Source: Atkinsonella hypoxylon (taxonomy: Eukaryota > Ascomycota > Sordariomycetes > Hypocreales > Clavicipitaceae). From it: a DNA stretch of 64,000 nucleotides. A program made the translations under genes and the position numbers. The stretch is from positions 26,994-90,993 of the forward strand of contig JFHB01000122.1 of assembly GCA_000729835.1 (NCBI GenBank). Direction: 5' to 3'. Positions 36,399-48,295 of this stretch are shown here, piece by piece; positions within the stretch are counted from its first letter, which is position 1; each line of letters starts with the position of its first letter. Under the pieces are notes generated by a model, which did no database searches, was not told where the DNA came from, and saw only the letters and a program-made list of their open reading frames with translations.

Positions 36399-37460
36399 GG
36401 TCGGTGAAATTTGGGTCGTTAGCGTTCCGTTTCCCCGCCTGCAAATGGGCGGTCGATCGAAGCGGCAGATGAGTCCGTCCCCGCCAGGGCGGGCATTCGA
36501 AGAGCGCCGCCTCTCGTGTGTACCACCAATGATTGGATGGCTGACTGGTCGCATATTTTTGCCTCTCTGGCGATCTGGGATCGCCAAATCATCCCCGATC
36601 CGACGCAGCAGATGAAGTGAGTCTGGGCTTTCTCCCAATTCCTCCCTGAAGCCGTCCGTCAAGCGTGTAGGGTCGGCAACAAGAAGACGACAAGATTGAG
36701 GAGCTAGGAGACTTGGATGAACGCCCGGATTGTGCCCCTCCCCTCCCCGCCATTAAGTACCTACCTGGTACCTAGACTAGGCTAGGTCTAGACACCTCAA
36801 ACCTTAGGTTCCTGCCTCTAACTACCTAGGTACCTAGGTACCTAGCCTAAGGCGGCAGGCGCTACCCACGCGACCACGCTCACTTGCTTGCTGATTGGCC
36901 TGCTCTGCCGGACTTGTAGCATTTTCGGTCCGTAACCGTTAACTACAGTTAACCTACCTTGCCGTTTAAACTCCAGTCAGCCAAACGGGCAGGCATCAAC
37001 AGTTAACAGGCAACATGCTCTTATGAAAAGGCTCATTCACTCGTTTCTCAAGGATCCCGCTGCTGTCCTTGGCTTTGGACTTGTTGCTAAGCTGTCTAAA
37101 TTTGTAGCTTCTAGCTTTTCGCTTCCCCTTCGTCGTTCACCATGATGAATCTATGCATAGCTTCCTCCTTTTCACTTGAGTGCATCGCAGCACGGGCCTA
37201 CTTACAAGGCCAAGACCGCACCCAGCTTTACCGTAATCAAAGTTTCGGCTGAGACCTGGTCTCCGTCTAAATCCTGTCTTCATATATCAACGCCGTTCAG
37301 ATGCCCAAATGCAGAAAATGTAAATGAAAATCATAAATGTGCAGTCTCCGTCAGAACCGCCTCCCTAAGTAGCAAAAGCAGTTACCTCTTTGTGATATGA
37401 TAGCATTGCTGCAAGACGGCCCAATATAGCATGCTGAGTTTAGTTGATAACTTTGATACT
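36399..37460. other. Region between the second Zn2Cys6 gene and PIK1
   Basis: Upstream DNA of the Zn2Cys6 gene and 3' flank of PIK1, both on the minus strand. It contains a strong ACCTAGGT cluster (36753-36847) and GTTAAC-rich DNA at 36935-37010 (GTTAACTACAGTTAACC). No gene was recognised. Confidence 0.45.
36753..36847. repeat. Long ACCTAGGT/CTAGGCTAGG motif cluster
   Basis: Within 95 bp there are at least seven TACC, CTAGG or ACCTAGGT words, ending in ACCTAGGTACCTAGGTACC at about 36825-36845. This is the largest cluster of the family in the window and lies 0.4 kb upstream of the zinc-cluster gene start. Confidence 0.7.
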
Positions 37461-40400
37461 TCAATAAATACCCTGCGTTCGGTATTGGAAGGTGTCATAG
37501 CTGGGAAGGTTAGTACGAGGCCTTTTCCTTATTCTTTCGGGAGAAGGGTAGAATTCTGTCTTCCTTGCTCAGACCACTACTTACAGGCGAGTATAGTAGC
37601 TTCCAAAAGACTTGGCAATCAGATCTGTCTCTACAAACTGTTCTGCTTCATCCGCGCTGAGGTGGAGCTGGAACCGTTGTCGTAATGTATTTGTCACCTG
37701 AGCAACCCCAACGGCGAAGCAAGGCATCTTTGAATCACGGCCCATCATGGCCACGAGATCAATAATGTTATCGGCAGAGCGGCGCAGTGCTGAACCTGTG
37801 TTAGTATTCAAAAACTTTCAAGTGTTATTGCTCAGTCCGCACCTTGAAATGCATGCTTGCACAATGTTTTGTACTCCTCATAGTCAGACGAGTTCAATCC
37901 TCCCAAAACATGAACATACTCGTGAGTGAGTTTGAAGGGAGCGGCCTCGAACCCAACGGATCCAGGTGAGTTGGACAACATGAAACCGAAATCAATGTGA
38001 ACGATGTGACCCTCGCTGTCAATAAGGACGTTGCCATTGTGTCTGTCTTTCAGCTGCAGGACATAGGAAATGACGCTATACGCCGCCAAAGACCGCTTGA
38101 ACGCATCCACGCCAGCTTTATATGGTTCGCTGTCAGGCTGTCCGAAAGCTTTCACGAAATGATCTTTGAGTGTAGCGATTCGCTGTCGCGGATTCTGTCC
38201 CGACTCGATTGAGGCCAGGGTCAGGCTTCGCTTCAATGAGTGCAGCGAAACACCATTTGTGATGGTCTCGATGAGACCTGAAGACTCCCCGGTAACCAGG
38301 ATGCGCATGAGCTTCACCCAAACATTGACCCCCGCATCTAACCAGATCTTGTGACACACGTCTATAAGTTGGCAAGCAAATGCTTCCTGCCTCAGATCAG
38401 CGCCTGTTTTAACAATGACGCTCACGAGATCCCAGTTCTTCATCCAGCCATAAGGAGACGACTTGCGGATTCGCTCTTTTTTGGCTTCCCAAGCTTCGCC
38501 AAACACGGCGGCGCTAGGATCGTCGCGATCACCCCTGCGCTGGACACCTCCGGTTTTAAAATCGTTTTCCATTCGTTCTCTTCCGGCACTAGCATTGATA
38601 GCAGGGTCAATGGGACCATCCTCTTCGAGGTCTGGGTTACTGGCTGCAGGCGTCTCAGCATTTGTCTTTGCGATTATGCTGTCAAAGGTCGGTCCCTGAT
38701 CATCCATTTCGAAGCTCTGTTCTTCAAGGCTTTGCATGCTGGCAATAATTTTAGCTCGAATGGCAGCGACTTCTTGCTTAGGACGCTTGCCGCTCGTGGC
38801 ATCAAGCTGGGCAAGCATTTGAGAGGCCGTGCGCATATGCGTGGCCAGTGCAGAAAAGTCAGGCTGGTCGGCCGATGTATTTCGTGGTAGATTCACGGCC
38901 ATCTTGAGCTTAGACCCAGGGCTGCTCGACCTCGATGTCGACTGCCCAGATGTCCTTGGCGTGGCAGCATCCACCGTTACTGGAGACGAGGTGGCTCCAC
39001 TCGAAGAACGGTGTGACACCTGGGGTTGATGATGCCTAGCCATCGATCGAGGCGGTGTGTCTTGATCAGTAAGCAGCATGGAAGAGCTTCCCAAATCTCC
39101 TGAAGTTGGCTCAAAGACGCTATCGGCCACAGGTTCCGGGGCGCGCGGAACTGGAGTAAATTTGGGCGTCTCGGACGAAAGATCGAAGAGCCGGCGTGAT
39201 CTGCCACTGGGATCTAGCAGATTGGTCAAGAGTCTCTGATTGTCCGGAGTATCGGGATCAAAAGTGAAATCCTCCCTCAAGACCTCTACCATCATTAAAT
39301 AGGGCACCTTCTCCGCGCTGTTCAATACAGTGGCTTCTGCCGGGTTCAATCGCACTATCCTATGGTGGCGGCTCTTTCCAGGGGAACCATCCGTCAGTGT
39401 TGGAGGGCAAATGACGGGAACGTCAATTTCGGCTGGCAAATCACGAGCAACAAGGGCCAATTCAGCACGTAGAGCGCTCATGCGAGCTTGCTTAGGGACA
39501 ATAACCAGACGATTTGAAATGCCTTCGAGAGCTGTCAAAAATTGCGTCTGAGATCGGAAATAATGTTGGCGCAATAACTTGACCTTCTGGGTTGATGATA
39601 GGTCACTAGGGTCCAATGTAATTTTCGCCTTGTGCGAATGCCTCCTTTGTATGCCACTGTCACTTGAAGGTAGAGCGAGACCAGCTGACACAGGCGTTGA
39701 GGGACGGCTTGTAGGTTGAGGTGACGGCAGAGGCAAAGACGCTGAGCTTAGGCGCGCTTCAATCGAATTCAACTCTAACGTCGACAGTGATTTGCTTCCA
39801 ATGGCCATTTTGGGTTTTTGTATTGACGTTGAAGCACGCAAGTGTGGCATACTTCTAAGAGATTGCCGGTTTTCGTTGACTCCTTCAACTGTGGGTAACG
39901 ATTTCCTTGTCTCCTTGACTCGTCTAGATTTTGAGCTTGCCCCCGTGACTGTTTGCGCTCTGGTCGGTGCTTTGATAGGTTCGTCGGTCTCGTGCGCGAC
40001 TTCAGTAATAGGTTGAGGTTTTCTTGCCTGGGCGACAGCTAGAGGGCCAGCCCACCTCGGGATCATAGGAACTGCTACACTGGCGAGGACGAAACTAGAC
40101 AAAACCGTAACCGGGAGGGTATTCTCTTTGATCTTCTCATGTCGCGCTCTGTCTGCCAGCCCGAATACAATGTGTTGGACCTTGTTATACACTCTTCGGC
40201 ACGTTTGGAATGCGCCGCTGTTAGGATTCGAAGATAAATCATAAAGGTATGTTTGGAATAGCCAGAATGTCTGTATCTCGTTCGCTCGCGGCGGTGAGTT
40301 AGCTCCGTCATGTGGCTGGCTTTTGAAACTACAGGTCAATATCGCAAAGAACCACGTACCAATAATGCAGCGGTTACGGATTCCTCACAAAGGTCCAATA

Positions 40401-40703
40401 GAAACTCTTCTAGAGCCACTGACTCATTGTCAACACTAATTATAAGGTGGCACAGCTGCGGCAGGAAGAACTCAATGTCCTCATATGGAAATTGCCGTAG
40501 CTTCTGGCAGAGGACATAGTGAATGCCCACATGGTCGGCGTAGCGCCTGAGAGCAGAAATGGTCCAGTCAGTCACGCCGGCTAGTAAATGAGCATCACGC
40601 ATCATGAACAGCTTAGAACTCACGAAAGGTACGAGACTGGCAGAAACGGGTTCGAGTTGAACACGTCGGATTCGATAAACCTCTGAAGTAGATCCCACGA
40701 CAT
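37461..40703 (-). CDS. PIK1: Phosphatidylinositol 4-kinase, PIK1 type
   Basis: Model: complement(join(37461..37500,37585..37789,37843..40270,40360..40546,40624..40703)), 979 aa. Pik1 makes PI4P at the Golgi and in the nucleus. Exon 1 gives MSWDLLQRFIESDVFNSNPF; exon 2 gives the lipid-kinase-unique region (RYADHVGIHYVLCQKLRQ, FLPQLCHLIISVDNESVALEEFLLDLCEESVTAALL), continuing as TFWLFQTYL in exon 3. Kinase motifs are LQLKDRHNGN (about residue 831) and HIDFGF (about 849). Exon 4 starts ALRRSADN and ends SYYTR; the 40 bp last exon supplies LYDTFQYRTQGIY, the expected C-terminus. Introns are 77, 89, 53 and 84 bp. The third intron has two possible acceptors six bases apart (37790 or 37796); the inner one is chosen because FQALRR fits the family. 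Confidence 0.94.
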
Positions 40704-42081
40704 TTGAGTTTCCTGTTCCAAAATCTACGCGGACAGGAGACTGAGTAAGCTAGTAACAAGGAGAGGCTGGCGATGGTGGCTCAGTTGCCACATCTAGCTT
40801 GAGCTGGCGAAGATTTCGACAGACAGACGGCTCGTTGGCATGGCGAGGGGGACAAGGACGAGGTCACCGTTCGGGATAATGCTGAGCTTGGACCTCCAGA
40901 TGGTCAAAGTACTTCCCTCGCTATCGAAAGAGGAAAAGGAATGCCAGTTTGCGCAAGTCAATTTGCCAATTCGGTCCAGAAAAGGAGACTCCGATGCAGA
41001 TTGTGCAGTCGGGATCAAAAGAAGCTGACTGGCGGAGGTGGTGATGGCACGGTGTCGTGAAATGGAGGGATGGACGGACGGTGAATGGGGGAATGAATGG
41101 GGGAATGATGAATGGTGGTGGTCAACGTGGGCTCGAGCACGGACAGAACACGAGCGTGTGGGATTATTCCGTAACTAGAGGGGAGACCCATTCGGGCGAA
41201 ATGGTTTAGTCAGTCAATGAGAAAGGAACCAGCCGCAGCCACCATGAACGGACAACTAACGCCATTTTGCCATTTTGTTTTATTAAAGAGATGTCGACAC
41301 GGTCCTGCGTCTCGCAACATCGTCGACGAGACTCTGGACAATAGCCATTGGCTTGAAAGCTGCATCAATGTCTAGTCACGTCACACATTTCTCCACGCAT
41401 CAGGACGCACTGCAACGCGATCAAAGGACCAAAAAATGCGACACTGCTGCACCTTAACGTGAACGTCGTAGCAGGGAGCATAACTCTGAAGTTTGATAAG
41501 TTCGAATCCGATGCGTTGGTTGATAGTTGTCGTGCAATTTTACATCCAGGGTTCTAATTAAGGTATAAAACTTGGCAGAGCCATAACTACGCACATGATG
41601 TCAAGTTCCTCGCGAAACCGTTCGTAGAGTGAAGCGCAAATACGAAATTTGAATCTTCTAATGCCCCCATATATTCCATATCTCTTATATTAAATGTACG
41701 ACGCGCAGTTGCATCAAAGAGGCAAACTGAAACAAAATTCCAGGATCGCTCGTATGTAAGCGACTAAACTTCAGCAATTCAGCGCAGGCATCAATGGATA
41801 GTTCCCATATGATACCCTGTGGCGAACTGACCGCCACAACGTGTTGCGTCAGAGATGTTAGACGCATAGTAAACCCGCCAAGTCGCCCCTTCCCCCCCCC
41901 CCCCCCCAAACGCCTTCCAGAAAGAGCCAATGAAGAAATCATGAACGAGGACCGCCAATACTTGCCAGATTGAATGCCGGTAACGCTGACGAGTATGAGA
42001 AACGACTGCATCCAGTCTTATCAAAGTGTGTCCCGACTCTATAACCAACCGAAACTCCTTGTATTGGGAACCATCCAGCCT
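40704..42081. other. Region between PIK1 and NC2-alpha, 1.4 kb
   Basis: Upstream DNA of PIK1 and 3' flank of NC2-alpha. It contains GAATGGGGGAATGA repeats at 41085-41115, one TATTCCGTAAC word at 41165, a 17 bp C run at 41890-41910 and a dispersed AT-rich stretch at 41510-41690. Open frames here have no domain signal. Confidence 0.4.
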
Positions 42082-42930
42082 CTAAACCTTCTTCTTGCGC
42101 CCCCTTCTTCCCTTCTTAGGCTCAGAATCTTCGTCGCTCTCGCTCTCCGCTTTGGCTTTTGACCTGCTACCCTCCTTCTCGTTCTCCACGCGACTGACAA
42201 TTTCTCGAAGGAAGTCCCATTGATCGTCAGTCTCGACTACTTGCTTCAGCATCGGCGCGGTAACCCTCTTAGATCCTTTTTCTTTAGCAACCTCAGCACT
42301 CCTGCTGACCAGTTGAATCATGAACAGCTCTAATGCCTTGCCCACAGCAATGGGCGTCTGCTGAGCGACTTTCCCAACCTCCTCATCAGCTTGCATGATC
42401 CTCTTTATCCTCGCTGTTGGAAACTTGGTTTTGACCGGTGAGGGCTCGATCAGTGGGGCTGGCGGTGCAGCCGCGGTCCTTCTTGGGGGCATGTCTGAAT
42501 GGTAATGTCCAGAAGCGCTCGAAGATTCGTGAGGATAAGCCGACTGGATTTGCAGAGGTTCCTGCTGCTGAATGTGCGAATGATAGCTTTGACTTGGCTG
42601 CGGCTGATGGAAGGGTGGCGCTTGCAAGAGGTATGTATTCTGGGCGTGTACTTGATGAGAGCTCGGGTTCGGAGGCGAGTGATACTGCTGCGAGGGAGGG
42701 GAGTATGACGAGAATTCCGAACTGAGATGTTGTTGCGGAAGAGCAGATGATTGCATGGGTGGAACGTAGGAAGAGCCATATGCGTAGGCGGGAGGGTGCA
42801 ATTTATATTGGCCTGAACCTTGGCTTGGAGTATGGAGTTGAGATGCGGGCTGTGTGGGGCCAGTGGAATAAAAAGACGAGAGGTCTGGCGACCTGGGCGC
42901 GTATGTCGAAGTGGAATCGTCGCCGGACAT
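42082..42930 (-). CDS. BUR6: NC2-alpha/BUR6-like histone-fold repressor (DRAP1 family)
   Basis: Single exon, 282 aa, ATG at 42930. NC2 is a heterodimer of alpha (Bur6/DRAP1) and beta subunits that sits on TBP-DNA and blocks TFIIA and TFIIB. The histone fold covers about residues 167-250 (KTKFPTARIKRIMQ, then VAQQTPIAVGKALELFMIQLV, ending QWDFLREIVSRV). The first 165 residues are Pro/Gln/Ser/His-rich and low in complexity, an N-terminal extension absent from the short yeast and animal proteins. The C-terminus is acidic and then basic (DEDSEPKKGRRGRKKKV), likely a nuclear localisation signal. The related CHRAC/Dpb3-type folds are less likely given the FPTARIKRIMQADEEVG core. Confidence 0.88.
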   Translation of the reverse strand: MSGDDSTSTYAPRSPDLSSFYSTGPTQPASQLHTPSQGSGQYKLHPPAYAYGSSYVPPMQSSALPQQHLSSEFSSYSPPSQQYHSPPNPSSHQVHAQNTYLLQAPPFHQPQPSQSYHSHIQQQEPLQIQSAYPHESSSASGHYHSDMPPRRTAAAPPAPLIEPSPVKTKFPTARIKRIMQADEEVGKVAQQTPIAVGKALELFMIQLVSRSAEVAKEKGSKRVTAPMLKQVVETDDQWDFLREIVSRVENEKEGSRSKAKAESESDEDSEPKKGRRGRKKKV

Positions 42931-45193
42931 GCTGGTGACTTAGTGGGGCGGTTGCTTCTCGGCCAGCCTCGGGCAAGTTACTGTGTTCCTTCTGGTAGCT
43001 ATTGAACTGATTATCTGGGCAAGTCGGCTGAGCCGCCTTTCATAACAGAAACAAGACGGCTGTCGATATGCGGCACAGTACAATGGACAGCACAATGTTT
43101 GTACTGCCAGCAACGAGCGCCAGCTGCGCGCCAGCCTGCTATGCGAGATGGACAAGTCGTGACTGGACTGTGACTGTACGGCAGGTGCCGCGACAATAAC
43201 CCTGCAACTGTGGCAGCTATTCGACTTAATATTTTCAAGGATGGCCCATGCACAGGTGGGAACACCTGCTTCCCTCCGATGCCAATAGTCTGGCCAAGGA
43301 AGATAGAATTGAAGCTGTGGGAGGGTTTGGCTCTTGTTTGAGAGTAGCGACTTGACTAATAAGCAAAGCCCTGACTCTGATCGGAGGTCCTGGCGACTGA
43401 ATCAAAGTCTGAGTAGTTAGTTCTAAGACGATATCCACGATCAATGAGGGACGCGACAGAGTATCTGGCTGGTAGGTAATGAAATAGCCCAAGATCAAGC
43501 CGTCTCCCGTGTGTACAAAGAAAGGAGTGGCAAGACCTTCTATTGCACCTTAAGTGCGTGCAGGCTTGCGCAAGTCGCGGCGAACAGCGTGGTCCGTGAG
43601 GTGTGGCACCCGCACTTCAGAAAGAAAAGAAAAAGAAAAAAAGAGAGAAAAAAAGAACTAGAAAGAAAAAAAAAAAAATTAAAAAAAAAATATATATATA
43701 TTTAAAGGGGCAAGGAAGAATGAGTTGAACAGTTGAAGAGACGGCCCGACGGATGACAATATTATCAGAAAATGTCAAGGAATCCTCAAGGATCCGTGTA
43801 GCGGAGAGGCTCGCGCGTCTTGTCAATAAGGTTCTTTTTAGCAGCATCCAGGGGAGAAGGAGACCGGAGACCGGAGACCGGAGTACGGAGGTGCAGAGAT
43901 GAGGGGCGTGTGTACTCTGTATTGGATGCACGATGATGCCCTCCCTCACTTCAATCCAACCTGGCCAGATCTGACTGACTTGATTCGATCTCCCGCGACA
44001 AGATCGAGTCCTATCGCAGTGCTTGCAAAGCGCGTCTTCTCGAGAGAAGTGCGCCTAAGGCAGCAATGGCGTGGATTGAGTCAGAAAGGGGGACAGAGCA
44101 TGTACATGCGTGGAGTTGGCACGCGACGATGATGGTGATGGAAGTTATGATGCGGTGCGGTCGACCATGTCTCGCCTCTTGACCCAGATGCGCAGGTGTA
44201 GGCTGAGGGAATGCCCGCCGTTTATATGGCCATTCGTGCGGGGGGGGGGGGGGGGGTTGGATGGTATTTTGCACATCCTGCCTAAACGACCAATTCAGGT
44301 TGCGCCTGCCCTCATCGACCGCAGCCGTGTGACGGCCAGGGACTGGCGCGAGCTCCAAGTGGTCAGTGGTTGGGCCTGCATGTTACCGGATGCGGTAAAA
44401 GCGGTAAAGGCTGTGCATCCTGGTTCCTGACCTCCTGCTCTTTCCTCGTGCCTTTTTTACCATCCTCTTGAGACGAACACTTGTCATTATCCGCATCGGA
44501 GCTCTTGGGCTTGGGCACTGTGGCTGTGAGCTTGGAACTTAGAGCCTGGCACGCGCCGCGAGACCCGTTTGCCAATTCTGTTTAGCAGCGTAATGTTCAT
44601 CTCCTTCGGCGACGTCCACAGCTCAATGGGTTCATGCCTCTTTATTTATGGCATTCCAAGCGACTGAAGTGAGCAACGCAGGGTCTGGTGGCTCAAGTGC
44701 TCCGGACATGACCATGCCGGGAGCCCTTAATGACGCCGACACGAAATTAACAGGAACTTGACAAGATCCTACTAACTAAAGTCTTAGGTGCACCGCGAAT
44801 TGGCCCCAGGGCATGACGCGTTCAGGTGTTTACTGCCCGCTGGATATATAGAGACTGATAAATCCGTCACACGACTTGACAAACTCGTGTATCTAACATG
44901 CGTGTCTGTTGCCATGTACCGGTGTGAGTAGGTACGTGAAGATATGCTCCTTAGCACTCGATGCATTTTTTTTCCTTCAACGTGAGGGTCATTGCTCGTT
45001 TCTGTTCCGTGATGATGATATCATGAGCTTTCAAAATTGGAGATGGCTGGCAGTGAAGAAGCCGAGCACGTCTACTTGATTGTGGCTAGGGTTTCTGATC
45101 CGCACATTACTATGGCTGTCAATGAATCTTTTTTTACTTGATCTAATCTGAGATGAACAATCCCGATGACACTGATTTTCTATTGCGTTTTGG
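42931..45193. other. 2.3 kb intergenic region without a gene
   Basis: Contains an A/AG-rich stretch at 43618-43700 followed by a short TA run, a three-copy GGAGACC repeat at about 43858-43880 running into GTACGGAGG, and a run of G at 44241-44256. No frame shows domain signal. It separates the minus-strand NC2-alpha and hydrolase genes, so it includes the NC2-alpha promoter and the hydrolase 3' flank. Confidence 0.45.
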
Positions 45194-46492
45194 CTACTTC
45201 AGCAACTCATCGCCAACCTTACTTCTTATTTGTCGCACAATAGCTTCGAGCCCCTGTAACCGCCAGTCTCGTGTACTAGACAGCAACACTGACAGCACAG
45301 ACCAGATATGAATGTCGCCCTTAAACTCCATGGCATCAATCTCGACATGTGTTCGACGCTGTTGACAAATGAAGGCCTCTGCATCTGGGGCCAGCGTTTC
45401 TTTCTCGCTGAATACAACAAAGTACCCGCGTTGTGGGCTGACAGCTTGCCAAAGACGCACATCATCGCAAAGGCCAGGTGAAGCTGAAGCATCATGCACT
45501 CTCGACCCGGCATAATCTTTCCCAAACGCCCATAATCTGCGTCGCTCAAGAAAGTCAACTCTCGACGGATAATGGGCGTTAGACACCAATGCGATCCACG
45601 GGGAGATCAAGATAGCTAGTCTTGGCACAGCAAGCATGATGTTGTCATTGACGCCGCGTCGTCCGGTCCTTTTGCCCAGCTCGAGGAGGAGACTGAGGGT
45701 CAGCGTTGCCCCTGCAGAATCTCCAGCCACGCATACCTTTGCCGCATCTTTGACTTCCTCCAAAACATGCCTGTAGCCGAGCACGGTTTGATTAATTTGG
45801 ATAGGATGGGTCTTTTCCGGAGTCAATGAGTATTCCAATGCGAAAATGGCGGGGATCTTGAAGCGAGCCTTGAGAAGTAGATGATGCATAGCCAGCAAAA
45901 ATTCAAGATAGAAATAACACGAACCGAGAGCGAACGCGCCACCTACCAACCCAGTTAGCATTACGAACAATGAAACAACATATGCTCGGACTTCATCAGA
46001 GCTTGCAAGCACCATATGCCGTGTACATAGTATACAACTACATCCGGGTCTCTTTGAGGACTGTGTCTTATCCAAAGGCCTGTGGCCGAAGTTGAGCCCT
46101 TGAAAACCAGTTGTTAATTTTTCAAGAAGGTGCGGACATGACGAAAGAGCATAGGTACCTCTTGAAGCACCTTCTCTTGCAGATGCGCAGGGAAAGAGGA
46201 GAATCCGCTCCTGGACATCCTCCATTTCAAAAGAGGGTACATAAACTGTTTGGAAATAATGGAAGTATAAACACTTGGCGAGTGGAAGTGATACTCATCA
46301 GCCTTCAATGAACCAAAGGTGCAGCCAAGAGAGAGAAAGTTGGGCAGGATGGGCAAGGAACTTACGTATTAAAGGCAAGGAGGTATATGCGAGCTTGAAT
46401 GTTGCAAACAGACCTGCTGTGCTCAGCAATTGATGGGCAAGAATGGCGCCGGCAACTACGCAGTCGAGGATAGAAAGGGGAGCGACAATCAT
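45194..46492 (-). CDS. HSL-type alpha/beta hydrolase (esterase/lipase)
   Basis: Exons supported: 45194..45942, 46020..46098, exon 2 ending at 46159 and exon 1 at 46366..46492. The catalytic triad is visible: Ser in AGDSAGAT, Asp in LAPDAEAF, His in GDIHIWSV. The oxyanion motif HGGAF is assembled only if the intron 45943..46019 is removed; it has a good CTAAC branch and TAG acceptor, but its donor would be GCATAT. Splicing 46099..46158 (GTACCT donor) links LQEKVLQE to GSTSATGLWIRHSPQRD. Exon 1 encodes a hydrophobic anchor (LDCVVAGAILAHQLL). The exon 1 to exon 2 junction could not be resolved in phase (exon 1 ends at GTAAGT, 46365); a shorter start at ATG 46252 is possible. Either the gene has unusual splicing or it is decaying. 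Substrate unknown. Confidence 0.7.
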
Positions 46493-47364
46493 TGTTGGCG
46501 CGTGACCTTGACAAGGAGCATCAAGACCATGTACCCCATGTACCTAGGTTGAAAGTTGTCGAGTCGCACACAGAAGAACGCTCGTCAGGCTGACCCGCAG
46601 AGCCCTATCGCGCTTCAGGACTGGACGTGAGTGTAGATTGTGGTAGGTAGGGAAGGGAATAAGGCAGACCCACAGACGGTATGGTATGTCAGTAAGCAGA
46701 AGCAGGCTCGCCCTAGTTGCCCGGCTGGCTGCGGGAAGGGGTGGGGGTAATGTGTAGCCATGACCATGGACGCCTCCATCTACCATCTACGCGTACTTGG
46801 CTACCTGGTACTTGGGTAGCTACGCCTTAATTCCGATTCCCGTTCATTGGGTGACATTGCATCTTCCAAATTTCGGCTATGGACGGGCTGGACTTTGAGT
46901 TGATTTCACCTTGTTTCATCATGCATACTGAAGTACTGAAGTACTTGTAATGCAGCAATGTTGCTGAAGCGCAGCAGTCGGAGTCGCAGCTTTATTAGCA
47001 TTAGACACCTAGACCTAGGTACCTAGGTACTTGGTAGGTGCTAGGTAAAGTGGCTGTATGGAGTACATGCATGCGAGTACTAAGGCAATTAATGCCTGGC
47101 GGCACTCGGGCCCTGGGGCACTGGCGCTCTTCGTGTTGCACCAGATTCCTGCACCTACTACAACAAAAGTGAATGTACCCAGGTAGTTACTGTGAATGCG
47201 AAAGTGTCAACCTTCTACCTTAACCGTCCATTGCATCACAGGCTATTTCCACCAACATCCGGGGTTCATCAGACCCAGAAAACCCTCAGGAAAAAGTCAC
47301 AATCACACAATCACACCATCACACTTCACACTTCACACCCTGGCCCTCTCTGCAATTGCTAGCG
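46493..47364. promoter_or_regulatory. Divergent intergenic region of the hydrolase and the Gig1-like gene
   Basis: 872 bp between the two ATGs, rich in ACCTAGGT-type words (46540-46549, 46797-46822, 47006-47046). A CACA/TCACAC repeat run at 47298-47340 lies just upstream of the Gig1-like ATG. Confidence 0.5.
47006..47046. repeat. ACCTAGGT motif cluster
   Basis: Contains ACCTAGGTACCTAGGTAC with flanking CACCTAG and TAGGTGCTAGGT words, about 320 bp upstream of the next ATG. Confidence 0.65.
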
Positions 47365-48111
47365 ATGGGTGACATCGTGGACTCACCCAACGTGGAAGCA
47401 CCATTCCCTCTGACGGACGTAGACAAATGGGTCTTGTCACAAAAGGACGAAGAGTTTACGAAACACGACTGGGATGACTTAAAACAAATCATTGGTGAGT
47501 CTGCTCGTGGGAAAAGCTCTGTGCTTGAGTTGTCATCTACGAGAGCCCTATATTCCGGCTATCTAAGCAGCACAATATAGAGCTCTAATCCTGTTCCCAA
47601 AGAAACCAACAATCTCTCCGTGCTCAAACGATGCCCGTCGGACATGAAACGCTACATGGCCTGGACGGCCGAAACCAAGGCCCGATACGGCAGCACGACG
47701 CAATATCTGCTTGCCAACAGACTGCCCCGATCCTGGGGCCAACCGCCATTCACACCAGAATCACAAATCCCGTTTGACAAACCATCTGATTATAGGGTGC
47801 TATTGAATGATTGGCCGTATGCTCTGGAACCCAACATCGCGCACATTGTGGTATGGACCCGTACACTTATCCCCGTGAATAGTGACGAGGGAGATATGAC
47901 GCCCGAGAGTAGGGTGTTGATATCGAACTTTGCGAAGAGATATTTCGTTGATACCCTTGGCGAGAATGGCGAAAAACGGGTATTGTGGTTCAAGAACTGG
48001 GCTGCGTTACAGAGCGTGCGTGCTTTGGAGCACATCCATGTGCTGGTTAGGGACGTTGAGGACGATATGTTGGAACGATGGACGGGGGAACGGCCCAAAC
48101 GAGTTCAGTAA
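47365..48111 (+). CDS. DUF3605 protein, N-acetylglucosamine-induced Gig1-like
   Basis: Model: join(47365..47494,47603..48111), 212 aa. The start is ATG (MGDIVDSPNVEAPFPLTD); the frame above it begins only at TTG. The 108 bp intron has a GTGAGT donor and CCCAAAG acceptor; this acceptor is chosen because it alone keeps the phase and gives KQIIETNNLSVLKRCPSDMKRYMAW. Typical family blocks are AWTAETKARYGSTTQYLL, YRVLLNDWPYALEPNIAHIVVWTRT and the C-terminal WFKNWAALQSVRALEHIHVLV. Gig1 was described as a GlcNAc-induced cytoplasmic protein in Candida; its biochemical role is not established. It is convergent with the SND2-like gene, 184 bp apart. Confidence 0.82.
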
Positions 48112-48295
48112 CGGATGCACCGAATGCAATTGCTCCTCTCGAGGCACACAAATTGCATCGGTATGCCTTTTCCCCTTATCAAGGGGTGATCAAAGACAAA
48201 TCGATAGATAATCAAGGCACATTTAAGAGAATCAGAAACTTTTCAAACATCGAAACATGGGATGGCCGGCTGTTGCATTCGGCCATTACCGCGCA

